Virus record (IMG/VR): IMGVR_UViG_3300042402_001091
Coordinates: 1 to 29,137 of that record
Source of the DNA: a virus
Direction: 5' to 3' (one strand)
Length of the DNA stretch: 29,137 nucleotides
The position numbers and the translations under genes are program-made. Positions within the stretch are counted from its first letter, which is position 1; each line of letters begins with the position of its first letter. This document shows, piece by piece, positions 14,860-22,215 of the stretch. Below the pieces are notes generated by a model, which saw only the letters and a list, made by a program, of their open reading frames with translations, had not been told where the DNA came from and did no database searches.

Positions 14860-14868
14860 TTAAATATG
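14860..14868 (-). promoter_or_regulatory. CATATTTAA motif upstream of the tail-fibre gene
   Basis: On the minus strand GGAAATCATATTTAA precedes the ATG at 14837, with 22 bases between. The surrounding sequence is similar to that upstream of the 194-aa gene (shared TGTCAC, CATATTTAA, TAAATA and TAGTTTA blocks), which suggests a duplicated regulatory segment. Candidate late promoter box. Confidence 0.45.
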
Positions 14869-14889
14869 ATTTCCGGCTAAAGTGACAGA

Positions 14890-15474
14890 TTAATTATATG
14901 GTCCAGTTGGTCCAGTTATTCCAGCTTCCCAAACATTTTGTTGGTAGTTCATTTGGTTAGCCGTGTTATTCCAAACTCCATTAGCAGTGTAATAAACGTA
15001 AGACTCCAGTGTATCGTTAACTGACTGGTAAATCACAGGACCAGTTTCACCGGTTGGCCCTTGGTAAACCACTGCTTCTAGAATGTCGTTTCCTGATACA
15101 AACTGCTCAAAAAAAACCTCGGGCGGGTTCTGATCTTCCAAGATCATCTGACCGCTGTCGATAAGGTTACCCGTAGCAGGATCTAATGTAGCGTAATCTG
15201 TGTTCCAGATTTTGTAGTCCCAGTTGCCACTAGGATCAAGATAAACTATACCGTTGGCCGGATCTTCAACCGAAATGTTAGGCACCAAAGTGATTTGGAA
15301 CTTAAGGTATCTGCTATTTCTAGTTAGCACATATGGAATCACATACGTCCACAACTTAGTAAATCCTGACTGGAATCCTATCAAAAAATAATCTCCAAAT
15401 TCCTCCACGTCATTACTGATAGTATTGGCGTAAATAATGAATTCGTTACCAGTTTCTTGCTGTAGTTGGATCAT
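14890..15474 (-). CDS. structural protein with a short collagen-like end, fibre-associated
   Basis: This 194-aa protein opens MIQLQQETGNEFIIYANTIS and is rich in beta-type and aromatic residues up to about residue 135. Short collagen-type triplets (GPTGETGP at about 140, GITGPTGP at the very end) flank a YQSVNDTLESYVYYTANGVW segment. The same GPTG triplets open the neighbouring giant fibre, so this may be its adaptor to the tail or a companion fibre. It is preceded by the terminator of the tail-tube gene and a CATATTTAA motif, so it likely starts a new transcript. The first 130 residues resemble conserved Bacteroidota phage proteins of unknown function. Confidence 0.65.
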   Translation of the reverse strand: MIQLQQETGNEFIIYANTISNDVEEFGDYFLIGFQSGFTKLWTYVIPYVLTRNSRYLKFQITLVPNISVEDPANGIVYLDPSGNWDYKIWNTDYATLDPATGNLIDSGQMILEDQNPPEVFFEQFVSGNDILEAVVYQGPTGETGPVIYQSVNDTLESYVYYTANGVWNNTANQMNYQQNVWEAGITGPTGPYN

Positions 15475-15494
15475 TTATTATTAAACTATTTATA

Positions 15495-15503
15495 TTAAAT
15501 ATG
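15495..15503 (-). promoter_or_regulatory. CATATTTAA motif upstream of the 194-aa gene
   Basis: On the minus strand CATATTTAA lies 20 bases before the ATG at 15474, and 20 bp after the tail-tube terminator, where a new promoter is required if termination is efficient. It is directly followed by TATAAATA, the octamer of T4 late promoters, though that may be a coincidence in A/T-rich DNA. This is the strongest case for the motif being a promoter. Confidence 0.5.
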
Positions 15504-15523
15504 AAAGCCAAGAAATGTGACAT

Positions 15524-15552
15524 AAAAAAAGGCTAATCTATTAAGACTAGCC
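15524..15552 (-). terminator. rho-independent terminator after the tail-tube gene
   Basis: On the minus strand GGCTAGTC - TTAATA - GATTAGCC makes an 8-bp stem with one G-U pair, followed by seven T. It begins 26 bp after the tail-tube stop codon. It would limit transcription into the fibre genes relative to the abundant tube protein. Confidence 0.88.
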
Positions 15553-15577
15553 TTTTACTCTAAAAATTGAGAATCAA

Positions 15578-16105
15578 TTATGCAGTTACAATGGTGATAC
15601 CACTGATAGCTGATAGAGATGTGATCTCGTAAGCCATATCTGGCTCTTGAGCAGAAATTGTGATGCTGTATTGGTTAGCATCTCCAGGAGCAGTTCCTGT
15701 TACAGAAGTACCTGCAGAAATTACGCCTCCTCTATCTTTACCTACCAACCAGTAGTTATCGTTGTTATCTTGGAAGATAACTTTGATGTCTCTGTTTCTG
15801 CTTAGTAAAAGAAGTTGATTTCTTTTGTCTGCAGATAGTTTTTGTAGGTTAATAGTAAGAGCTTGATCGTAGAATGCAGTACCGTTTGTATTAGAGATGT
15901 TGAAAGTCTCAGTGAATGTAGCAGTATCCTTTGGTAGTTCGTACTGGTAGAAAGTTCCAGTAGCCCCAGTTAAACCAGTGATTTCGTTTTGTGCATTATA
16001 AGACACAGAAGAGATCACAACGTTAACACCAACATATGCTGCTTTTACACCACCAATGCTATCGATACAATCTAATGCTATTGCGGAAGTTAAATTACAA
16101 GCCAT
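15578..16105 (-). CDS. major tail (tube) protein
   Basis: This 175-aa protein has the alternating strand pattern of tail-tube monomers, which stack as hexamers around the tape measure: an N-terminal LDCIDSIGGVKAAYVGVNVV, a long loop, a central FTETFNISNTNGTAFYDQAL, a helix with LTINLQKLSADKRNQLLLLS, and a C-terminal PGDANQYSITISAQEPDMAY. It is bracketed by terminators (one after the capsid gene, one after itself), as expected for a very abundant structural protein. It lies outside the main tail module, next to the capsid gene. The leader AACAAAAAAACAAAATAATAAAATAAT has no Shine-Dalgarno site. Confidence 0.8.
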   Translation of the reverse strand: MACNLTSAIALDCIDSIGGVKAAYVGVNVVISSVSYNAQNEITGLTGATGTFYQYELPKDTATFTETFNISNTNGTAFYDQALTINLQKLSADKRNQLLLLSRNRDIKVIFQDNNDNYWLVGKDRGGVISAGTSVTGTAPGDANQYSITISAQEPDMAYEITSLSAISGITIVTA

Positions 16106-16137
16106 ATTATTTTATTATTTTGTTTTTTTGTTGTTTT

Positions 16138-16165
16138 AAAAAAGAACGGGCGGTTAAACCCGTTC
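16138..16165 (-). terminator. rho-independent terminator after the capsid gene
   Basis: On the minus strand GAACGGG - TTTAACCG - CCCGTTC forms a perfect 7-bp GC-rich stem followed by six T. It begins 15 bp after the capsid stop codon. The tail-tube gene starts 32 bp beyond it with no clear promoter between, so partial read-through is likely, giving a step-down in expression. Confidence 0.88.
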
Positions 16166-16180
16166 CTGTGTTAGGAGTGA

Positions 16181-17062
16181 TTATGCTCCAGCTGTGTATA
16201 CGAATTCTGATACTAATGCACCAAGACCCATACTGAATTTAGCCAACATTCTCATCTCTTGGTTGTCACGTGACCACCAAGCTTCGATTCTGTCTTGATC
16301 GTCTACCAATCCGCAAACAACGATTATGTGTTTAGCAGGACCGCAGTATACTTTAGGAGAAGATCCTAAACCACCTACTGGAATAGCAGTTACGTTAGTT
16401 CCAGGGATTATGATCGATTGACCTAAACCAGTACCAGTTGTTTGACCAGTTGAGTAGTGGAATAAGTTTTTACCAACGATAGAAGTTTGTAGGTATCTAA
16501 AGTTAGCGTAGCTCATGAACATCATCAAGTCGTCTCTAGAAGCAACAGCCAAAGGAAGTGCGTCGATAGTAGCGATTGCTTGATCGTAAGCGTTTGTAGA
16601 GTTCCAAGCTCCAGTTGGACCAGCAGCAGCACCGTTTGCAGTAGTGATTTGAGTGATCATTTGACCAGCAATTACAGATTCTGCATATTTTCTAGTCTCA
16701 AGAACCATTTGGTCAGCGATAACTTGCTCGAAAGGAAGTTTTTCTCCGAATGCAGTAGCATCCAATTGAGTAGACAACCAGTATTGTCTTAGATCTTCCA
16801 AGCAAAGAGATTGCTTCCAAGATTTAGTAGAGTTAGTGATCGCGATTTGAGTAAAGTTAGTAGATCCAGCTGAAGTCCATCCACAAGATGCGTCAGTGAA
16901 ACCAGCAGTCAAACCTAATACGTTCACAGATACGGTAGCCTCAGGATAACCAGGTCTTACGTCAAGATATTGCATAAGATCTGCACCAAGTACCGCTTTT
17001 TGAATTAAAATACCGCTATCTTCAAGGTTGAAGGTAGCAAGTGTAGCTAATGAAAATGCCAT
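16181..17062 (-). CDS. major capsid protein
   Basis: This 293-aa protein is assigned from context and composition: it follows the protease and scaffold-like genes and precedes a strong terminator, the usual setting of the capsid gene. The sequence is rich in Ala, Thr and Ser with few Lys, has a helical LEDSGILIQKAVLGADLMQY start, a helix with FEQVIADQMVLETRKYAESV like the HK97 spine helix, and a C-terminal beta region (for example KHIIVVCGLVDDQDRIEAWW) like the P and A domains. It is shorter than HK97 gp5 and has no long N-terminal delta domain; the separate scaffold gene would replace that. The leader AACAAAAATAAAATAACAAACT is typical of strong Bacteroidota initiation. Confidence 0.85.
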   Translation of the reverse strand: MAFSLATLATFNLEDSGILIQKAVLGADLMQYLDVRPGYPEATVSVNVLGLTAGFTDASCGWTSAGSTNFTQIAITNSTKSWKQSLCLEDLRQYWLSTQLDATAFGEKLPFEQVIADQMVLETRKYAESVIAGQMITQITTANGAAAGPTGAWNSTNAYDQAIATIDALPLAVASRDDLMMFMSYANFRYLQTSIVGKNLFHYSTGQTTGTGLGQSIIIPGTNVTAIPVGGLGSSPKVYCGPAKHIIVVCGLVDDQDRIEAWWSRDNQEMRMLAKFSMGLGALVSEFVYTAGA

Positions 17063-17090
17063 AGTTTGTTATTTTATTTTTGTTTTGTTA

Positions 17091-17687
17091 TTATTTAGTA
17101 AAGAAATTCTCAGATTTCAATTGTTGCAAAGCAGCAATTTTAGCTTCCAATGGATCCATAGCTTCGAATTCTCCTCTTGTTACTCTTGGAGCTTTTTCGC
17201 CACCAGCAGTTTTAGAGAATTTCTCATATTTAGATTTCATTGCGGCCATTTCAGTTTTAGTTTCAGCAACGTCTTTTTTGATTTCAGTAACGTCTTTTGC
17301 AATTTCTTCAACTGCCATTACCATTTTTTTCATTGCTTCGTTAACTGCGCCTTCTTTCTTAGCTATTTCTTCGGGAGTTTCAGAAGCAGGTACCATATCT
17401 TCAGCAGCAGCTTCAACTTCTACCTCAACTTTAGGAGCTTCAGTTTCTTTTTCTTCGATGCTTACGATTTTACCTTCTTGGTCAACCTCCACTTTAGCGC
17501 CTGATTCTAGTTCGTGAGTTCCTGCAGGAGCTGGAGACTTTGTTCCGTCGGCCGCTATCACAAATAACGGAAAGCCAGGTTCTAAGTTCTCTGCTTCAAC
17601 AACAGTACCGTCAACTAACTTTTCAGAAGCTAATTTAACTTCAAGGCCTAAGATAACCTTGATTTGGTTTAGTTTTTCTTTGAACAT
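17091..17687 (-). CDS. scaffold-like capsid assembly protein
   Basis: This 198-aa protein has an N-terminal beta-rich part (VDGTVVEAENLEPGFPLFVI), a long acidic, low-complexity middle (EAPKVEVEVEAAAEDMVPAS), and a long helical coiled coil (about 120-165, with MKKMVMAVEEIAKDVTEIKK) before a basic end. High charge, coiled coil and position between prohead protease and capsid genes match phage scaffolds, which guide shell assembly and are then removed. Many scaffolds are cleaved by the neighbouring protease; this is assumed here, not shown. A hairpin lies in its leader. Confidence 0.75.
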   Translation of the reverse strand: MFKEKLNQIKVILGLEVKLASEKLVDGTVVEAENLEPGFPLFVIAADGTKSPAPAGTHELESGAKVEVDQEGKIVSIEEKETEAPKVEVEVEAAAEDMVPASETPEEIAKKEGAVNEAMKKMVMAVEEIAKDVTEIKKDVAETKTEMAAMKSKYEKFSKTAGGEKAPRVTRGEFEAMDPLEAKIAALQQLKSENFFTK

Positions 17688-17716
17688 ACTTTTATTTTAT
17701 TTTTATTTGAATGTAT

Positions 17717-17734
17717 AGAGCTAAATATAGCTCT
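17717..17734 (-). promoter_or_regulatory. perfect 7-bp hairpin in the scaffold-capsid leader
   Basis: AGAGCTA - TATT - TAGCTCT (minus strand) lies in the 65-bp gap between the protease and scaffold genes, 29 bp before the ATG at 17687. No T-run follows, so it is not a usual terminator. Its loop reads TATATTTAG across the stem, close to the CATATTTAA motif seen before other late genes. It may stabilise or be a processing point for the abundant scaffold-capsid mRNA, or mark a promoter. Confidence 0.5.
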
Positions 17735-17752
17735 TGTTATATATGACATTTC

Positions 17753-19291
17753 TTAAAAGCCTTTTACGAGGTTAATTAGGTCTTCGTACATCTTTTTGTC
17801 TCTCATGTAGGTTTCGTACTCCTCTGTGGAAACGAAGTTACCCTGTAGGCTAAAGCCATTTAGTTCACCTGCTCTAACCTTTTTCCAGGTGTCCTGATTA
17901 GTTACCCTCATCTTCACCATCCATGTGCCTACCGGTACTCCTAGGTTATAAACCGAGTTAGCCTTATCACCCTCGTTCTCTACCACCCAAGATTCAAACA
18001 CATATGAACCAGCATTTATGTCATCCTTGTGTTGGATGTTGTTGTCTGCTAGTCTTTGCTCTCTCATAAACTTCTCGGCCATTTTCTTAACCACGTCCTT
18101 AGAGAATCGTACAAAGTAAATGTTTCCGTCGTCGTCTTTTCTTGGGATCTCCATTTCTGGAATAGCAACTGGACCAACTAGTTCTTTCTTGCTCTCATCA
18201 GCAAACATGTAGTTGCTCATCTTTTGTTCAGAAAGTTCTACATTTTTTAAAATGCTATCTGCTTTACGACCAACGTATTTTCCAGTTGGCTCCCATTTAC
18301 CTTCTACTTCTTCGTAGATTTCAATAATGAATCCAGGATCTTCTTCGGTGCCTTTTATTTGGAAATCCGTTCCGGGTACTGTTTTTGATCCATCTACAAT
18401 TTCTCTAATGCGTCCTCTTGGGTTTTGATCTGCAGTTTTCCAGCTAACTGCATCGCCAACTGCTAGTTCTGCCACAGTTGCAAATTCTTCTCCTGACAGA
18501 TAAGATTCTACAGTAGCCACGTGCTCATCCATGTAACCAATGTCGTGCACCATACCAACTCTAGCATCTATCTCGTTCATCACGTCTTTAAAGTCATCGA
18601 CCAATAACTTGATCCCGTCTACTTGGGCTTGTGTAGCCACGCCAGCTTCTACAACCTCTTTTTCAATTAGGAAAATAGCATCTGCCTGTAAAGCAGCAGC
18701 TCTTATCATTCCGATGGTGTCTTGATCTGGAGCCATTTGTACAAGATGTTTAAATGTTGCTATAGCACCTGGACAAATATAGAAATATTTAGTTGGATAC
18801 CCGAAAACATCTATGTTTAGTTCTTCTTCCAAAGCCACAGATTTTTCTACTAGGTCTTTCTTTTTCTTAGGAGTTTGCTGAGTGTAAGGAGCTAGACCGC
18901 CTGTGTTGATCTCCATGTTTGCTCTGATCCAACCACAAAGTTTGTTAGCAGACTCCTCGCTTAACCCTTTACCCTTTTGGTCGGATATGCATTCTTCCCA
19001 AGGGTAATCTGCAAACACATCATATACGAAAGCTTGCTTAGTCATGTTCTCGTAAGTGGAGATACAGATGGCAACTGCCTGATCCTGTTCTTTACCCTCG
19101 TCGATTAAAGTCGGTACACATCTGCCCATGTAGTCAGATTGGCTTTCACCAGCTTTAGGTTCCACGAATGCCTCTTTCTTAAAGTACATAAAGTTCTTTT
19201 CGATAGCCGGGTTATCCACTAGAGCAATGGCGTCTACGCCAGAGTCTTCTAGCTCGTCTATAATTTCTAAATCTATTATTTTCTTTTCCAT
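17753..19291 (-). CDS. XkdF-like prohead protease with extra domains
   Basis: This 512-aa protein ends in the XkdF/peptidase S78_2 pattern at about residues 370-485: VAIPEMEIPRKDDDGNIYFV, FSKDVVKKMAEKFM, NIQHKDD with His421, FESWVVE with Ser434, GVPVGTWMVKMRV and LNGFSLQGNFV. His and Ser are the expected catalytic residues for cleaving scaffold and capsid during head maturation. In front lie extra parts: two Cys-bearing helical motifs (SQSDYMGRCVPTLIDEGKEQ at 51-70, then a PWEECISDQ to KLCGWI segment at 97-122), a helical stretch (180-270), and an SH3/Tudor-like domain at about 272-350 (VGDAVSWKT, RGRIREIVDG, DPGFIIEIYEE) resembling DUF2945. It sits between the tape measure and the scaffold gene. 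Confidence 0.85.
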   Translation of the reverse strand: MEKKIIDLEIIDELEDSGVDAIALVDNPAIEKNFMYFKKEAFVEPKAGESQSDYMGRCVPTLIDEGKEQDQAVAICISTYENMTKQAFVYDVFADYPWEECISDQKGKGLSEESANKLCGWIRANMEINTGGLAPYTQQTPKKKKDLVEKSVALEEELNIDVFGYPTKYFYICPGAIATFKHLVQMAPDQDTIGMIRAAALQADAIFLIEKEVVEAGVATQAQVDGIKLLVDDFKDVMNEIDARVGMVHDIGYMDEHVATVESYLSGEEFATVAELAVGDAVSWKTADQNPRGRIREIVDGSKTVPGTDFQIKGTEEDPGFIIEIYEEVEGKWEPTGKYVGRKADSILKNVELSEQKMSNYMFADESKKELVGPVAIPEMEIPRKDDDGNIYFVRFSKDVVKKMAEKFMREQRLADNNIQHKDDINAGSYVFESWVVENEGDKANSVYNLGVPVGTWMVKMRVTNQDTWKKVRAGELNGFSLQGNFVSTEEYETYMRDKKMYEDLINLVKGF

Positions 19292-19295
19292 GTAG

Positions 19296-19304
19296 TTAAA
19301 TATG
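19296..19304 (-). promoter_or_regulatory. CATATTTAA motif upstream of the protease gene
   Basis: On the minus strand CATATTTAA ends 4 bases before the ATG at 19291, inside the 18-bp gap after the tape-measure gene. If it is a -10 type element the transcript would be leaderless or start within the gene; if it is a translation signal, spacing to other genes is inconsistent (4 to 22 bases). Confidence 0.4.
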
Positions 19305-19309
19305 TTTTA

Positions 19310-22186
19310 TTATAGGCGTGCTATATCTGCTATCTTTTTCTGAGCTTCTAGTTGGCTACTGATTTCTGAAGCTAACACGTATGTTTTAATGATTGGTTGG
19401 TTGGTACCTAATCTAGCTTCTGCTCCAGAAGATAGGTTGTTAGGTGCACCACTTCCGCTACCCATTGAGTTAATTCTTTGTAGTGTGGGTAGGAATTTGT
19501 TAGTAGCATCTCGGTTAACAACAAATTCTCCGCCTTCTAGTTCACCTAACGAAGTCATGACTCCACCTTCTGCATGTTTACGTCCCATTAGCAAACCACC
19601 ATTTCCGAATTTGGAACCTCCTCCGCCTCCTCCACCACCGCTACCTGTTTGTGTACCTGGAGGTAAACCTGCTGTACCTTTTACTGGAGGTGGGATAGCA
19701 GATGGTTGGAATTGCTGTGCTTGTATAATTTTTACGTTTGCATAACCAGCTGCTAATGCTGCTGCAGCTGCAATTGCACCAAGAGCAGGACCAACAATCG
19801 GAATACCTGCTAAAGATCTAAAAGCCTGAATAGCCGATTGAACCGCTCCGATAATAGCATTAGCAGTTTCAAATTTCTTTTGGTTTTCGAAATTCTTTTT
19901 TCTAACCGCGTCTTGCTCTAAAGCTATCTTATATTCTAAATCTGCAGTGGCTTCTTTGTTTAATCGAATAGCATTCTGAGTGTTATAATCATTAAGCTGT
20001 TTGTCAGCTTCTATTTGATTTAAAGCTTCCTGATTACCTTGTGCAGCTAGAACATCAGCTTCATACTTTTGTTGTTGAGCTAATTGGGTTTCTTCTAGTC
20101 CTCTTAGTTCATTAGCTTGGGCTTCTGTTTGTGCTGCGTATTTTCTATCAATTCTTGCTAGATCTTCAGCTTCTGCAGCTGCGCTTAGTGCAGAGAATGC
20201 ATCTAAAGCTGCTTGAGTAGCTTGGGCAAACCCATCAATCATTTCCTGATTTTTCTCAAGAAAGTTTAGAACTTTTTGTGCTTGAACTTCTGACCAGTTC
20301 TTCTCATCCTGTTTGTATTCAGTTGCTAAGTTGTCTATTAACTGACCGGTAAGTTTAAGAATTTCTGCATTTCTTTCTTTAGTAGATTCTTCAGATTCCC
20401 CAGCAACATTTTTTAGAAATTCTATTTGTGATCTTAATTGTTTCTCTTGTTCAGCTCTTATTGTCTCTGTGTATCTTGCTTCCGCAGCTACTTTTTCAGC
20501 ATCTGTTGCATCTTTGTTCGATAACACCAAGTATTTTTCTTCCTTAGCAGCATTCTCTATTTCTAGTAATTCTGATTCTTGACGAGCTTTTAAAGCTGCA
20601 AGAGCTTTATCGTTTTGATCTTTAGCAAATTCAGCATTTATTTTATCAATAGATGCTTGTCTTCTTTTTAATAAATCTTGTTGTACTTCATCAACTTGTT
20701 TTTCACCATCTACAATAGAGCTTACATATACTTGTATAGAACCTTCAAGAAATCCTTGTTCATCTACTCTTTGAGCTCTTCTTGCATCAAACCTATCTTG
20801 ATTAAATTTATCGTTTAATTCTATTAATTTATTCCACTTATCCTCTTCAGCTTTAACGAGTTCAGCATTCTTTTCCTCGTCAGTCATCACATAGTCCTTG
20901 TTGAACTGAGCTTGCTGTTCAAGAATTTGCTTTTGTTCTTTGTCTGCTATTTCTTGATATGCTTGTCTAAGAGCTTCGTTAGCATTTTCAAAAGCTTGCT
21001 TTCTTGCTTCGCCTTTTAGCTTTTCGTCTTTTTTAATTCTTTTGACCTCGTCCTCAAATGCTGCATTAGCAATCGCAGCTGCCTTTGTAGTCTCGTCTTT
21101 TATTGTTTGAATTCTTAGATCTCTTTCTTTCTTAAAAACTTCAGCTGCAGCATCTGCTTCAGCTTTAGCCCTTTCTCTAGCTGCTTTAGATCTTTCAGCT
21201 GCTGCTGCAGCTGCTTCTTTCTGTCTAGCAGCTTGTTCAGTATCTAATTTCTTTTGCTCTTTGTTAAACTGTCGTTGTTTACTAAAGTAAGCTTCTTCAG
21301 TGTTAGACAACTTAATCATTGCAGCATCTAAAGCATCCAAGTTTTCTTTAGATTCCCCATATAGTCTAATTGTTTCTCTGGCAGCAGCTACTCGCTTCTT
21401 AGCCAACTCAACCTCTTTAGCAGCTAAAGCTTCTTCGGCTTTTTTAATGTCAGCTAAAGCTTTTTTACGGTCCTCGTATTTAGCATTTGTATCAGATAGC
21501 AAATCCCTAGCCTGAGCAAGAGTTTTATTCTGTTGTGCTCTGGCTACCTCTAGATCCCCTTCGGCTTCCTCAATGGCATTTAAAGTTCCCGCCAATTCCA
21601 TACCTGCTTTGGCATTCTCCGCAAAGTCAATACCTAAAGCAGCTAATGCAGTGGTCACCGCATCGATAGCAGCCACCACACCGTCAATTAACAAGGCAGC
21701 AAACTCTCCGATAGTTTTAATAACTGGACCGATGATACCGGTAAAGGCACCCATGATCTTGTTAAGACCCATTTGAGCTTTCTCACTGGATTCTATACCT
21801 TTTTGGAAAGCTTTAAATACTACAACTAAAGCAGCAATGATAGCACCAACTGGAGTTGCTATGAATCTTAACGAAGCAGCGGTCATCGAATTGATACCAC
21901 CAATTACTCCACCGATAGGACCAGGTATTTCTGATAGGGATTTACCAAAGCCTTTTAAAGCCCCCATAGCCCCTTGAGGCTTTAACCCTTCAACACCTTC
22001 GGTCTGTAAGGTCCTTAGAGACTTTTTAGCAGTCTCAGATTCTTGGATCAGATTGCCAAAATTAGGATCATTGATGTTGCTATTAGCTATGGTTGCATCA
22101 AGTTTCTTTATTTGTTCTTGTATCCCCGCAATTGTATTAGCAGCTTGTTCGCCGTTTATTTTAAATACAAATTCTTTTTGAGCCAT
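19310..22186 (-). CDS. tail tape measure protein
   Basis: This 958-aa protein sets tail length and is carried in the tube lumen. It has hydrophobic segments near the N-terminus (about 107-127, TPVGAIIAALVVVF, and 150-190), very long Ala/Glu/Lys/Gln-rich coiled coils (about 200-790), a second hydrophobic region around 800-830, a run of eight Gly (850-857), and a C-terminal motif with EGGVMTSLGELEGGEFVVNR common in tape measures. At about 1.5 angstrom per residue it would suit a tail near 140 nm (an estimate from the general rule). It follows the two large tail-tip genes, opposite to the usual order, and precedes head genes. Confidence 0.93.
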   Translation of the reverse strand: MAQKEFVFKINGEQAANTIAGIQEQIKKLDATIANSNINDPNFGNLIQESETAKKSLRTLQTEGVEGLKPQGAMGALKGFGKSLSEIPGPIGGVIGGINSMTAASLRFIATPVGAIIAALVVVFKAFQKGIESSEKAQMGLNKIMGAFTGIIGPVIKTIGEFAALLIDGVVAAIDAVTTALAALGIDFAENAKAGMELAGTLNAIEEAEGDLEVARAQQNKTLAQARDLLSDTNAKYEDRKKALADIKKAEEALAAKEVELAKKRVAAARETIRLYGESKENLDALDAAMIKLSNTEEAYFSKQRQFNKEQKKLDTEQAARQKEAAAAAAERSKAARERAKAEADAAAEVFKKERDLRIQTIKDETTKAAAIANAAFEDEVKRIKKDEKLKGEARKQAFENANEALRQAYQEIADKEQKQILEQQAQFNKDYVMTDEEKNAELVKAEEDKWNKLIELNDKFNQDRFDARRAQRVDEQGFLEGSIQVYVSSIVDGEKQVDEVQQDLLKRRQASIDKINAEFAKDQNDKALAALKARQESELLEIENAAKEEKYLVLSNKDATDAEKVAAEARYTETIRAEQEKQLRSQIEFLKNVAGESEESTKERNAEILKLTGQLIDNLATEYKQDEKNWSEVQAQKVLNFLEKNQEMIDGFAQATQAALDAFSALSAAAEAEDLARIDRKYAAQTEAQANELRGLEETQLAQQQKYEADVLAAQGNQEALNQIEADKQLNDYNTQNAIRLNKEATADLEYKIALEQDAVRKKNFENQKKFETANAIIGAVQSAIQAFRSLAGIPIVGPALGAIAAAAALAAGYANVKIIQAQQFQPSAIPPPVKGTAGLPPGTQTGSGGGGGGGGSKFGNGGLLMGRKHAEGGVMTSLGELEGGEFVVNRDATNKFLPTLQRINSMGSGSGAPNNLSSGAEARLGTNQPIIKTYVLASEISSQLEAQKKIADIARL

Positions 22187-22201
22187 CTATTGTTTTTTAT
22201 T

Positions 22202-22210
22202 TTAAATATG
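22202..22210 (-). promoter_or_regulatory. CATATTTAA motif upstream of the tape-measure gene
   Basis: On the minus strand AGAAATCATATTTAA lies in the 29-bp gap between the 1162-aa gene and the tape measure, with 15 bases between the motif and the ATG at 22186. The longer core AAATCATATTTAA is shared with the copy before the fibre gene. Confidence 0.4.
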
Positions 22211-22215
22211 ATTTC

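Noticed and set aside
15487-15494. TATAAATA, the T4 late-promoter octamer
   Set aside because: Found only once by eye beside a CATATTTAA site; no T4-like late sigma or clamp genes, so not called separately.
17080-17517. 145-aa Ser/Ala-rich open frame on the plus strand opposite the scaffold gene
   Set aside because: It mirrors the Glu/Lys/Ala codons of the scaffold coiled coil; no leader or domain, and every other gene is on the minus strand.
19389-19745. 118-aa plus-strand frame with a poly-Pro run
   Set aside because: The Pro run is the complement of the Gly run in the tape measure; no independent support.
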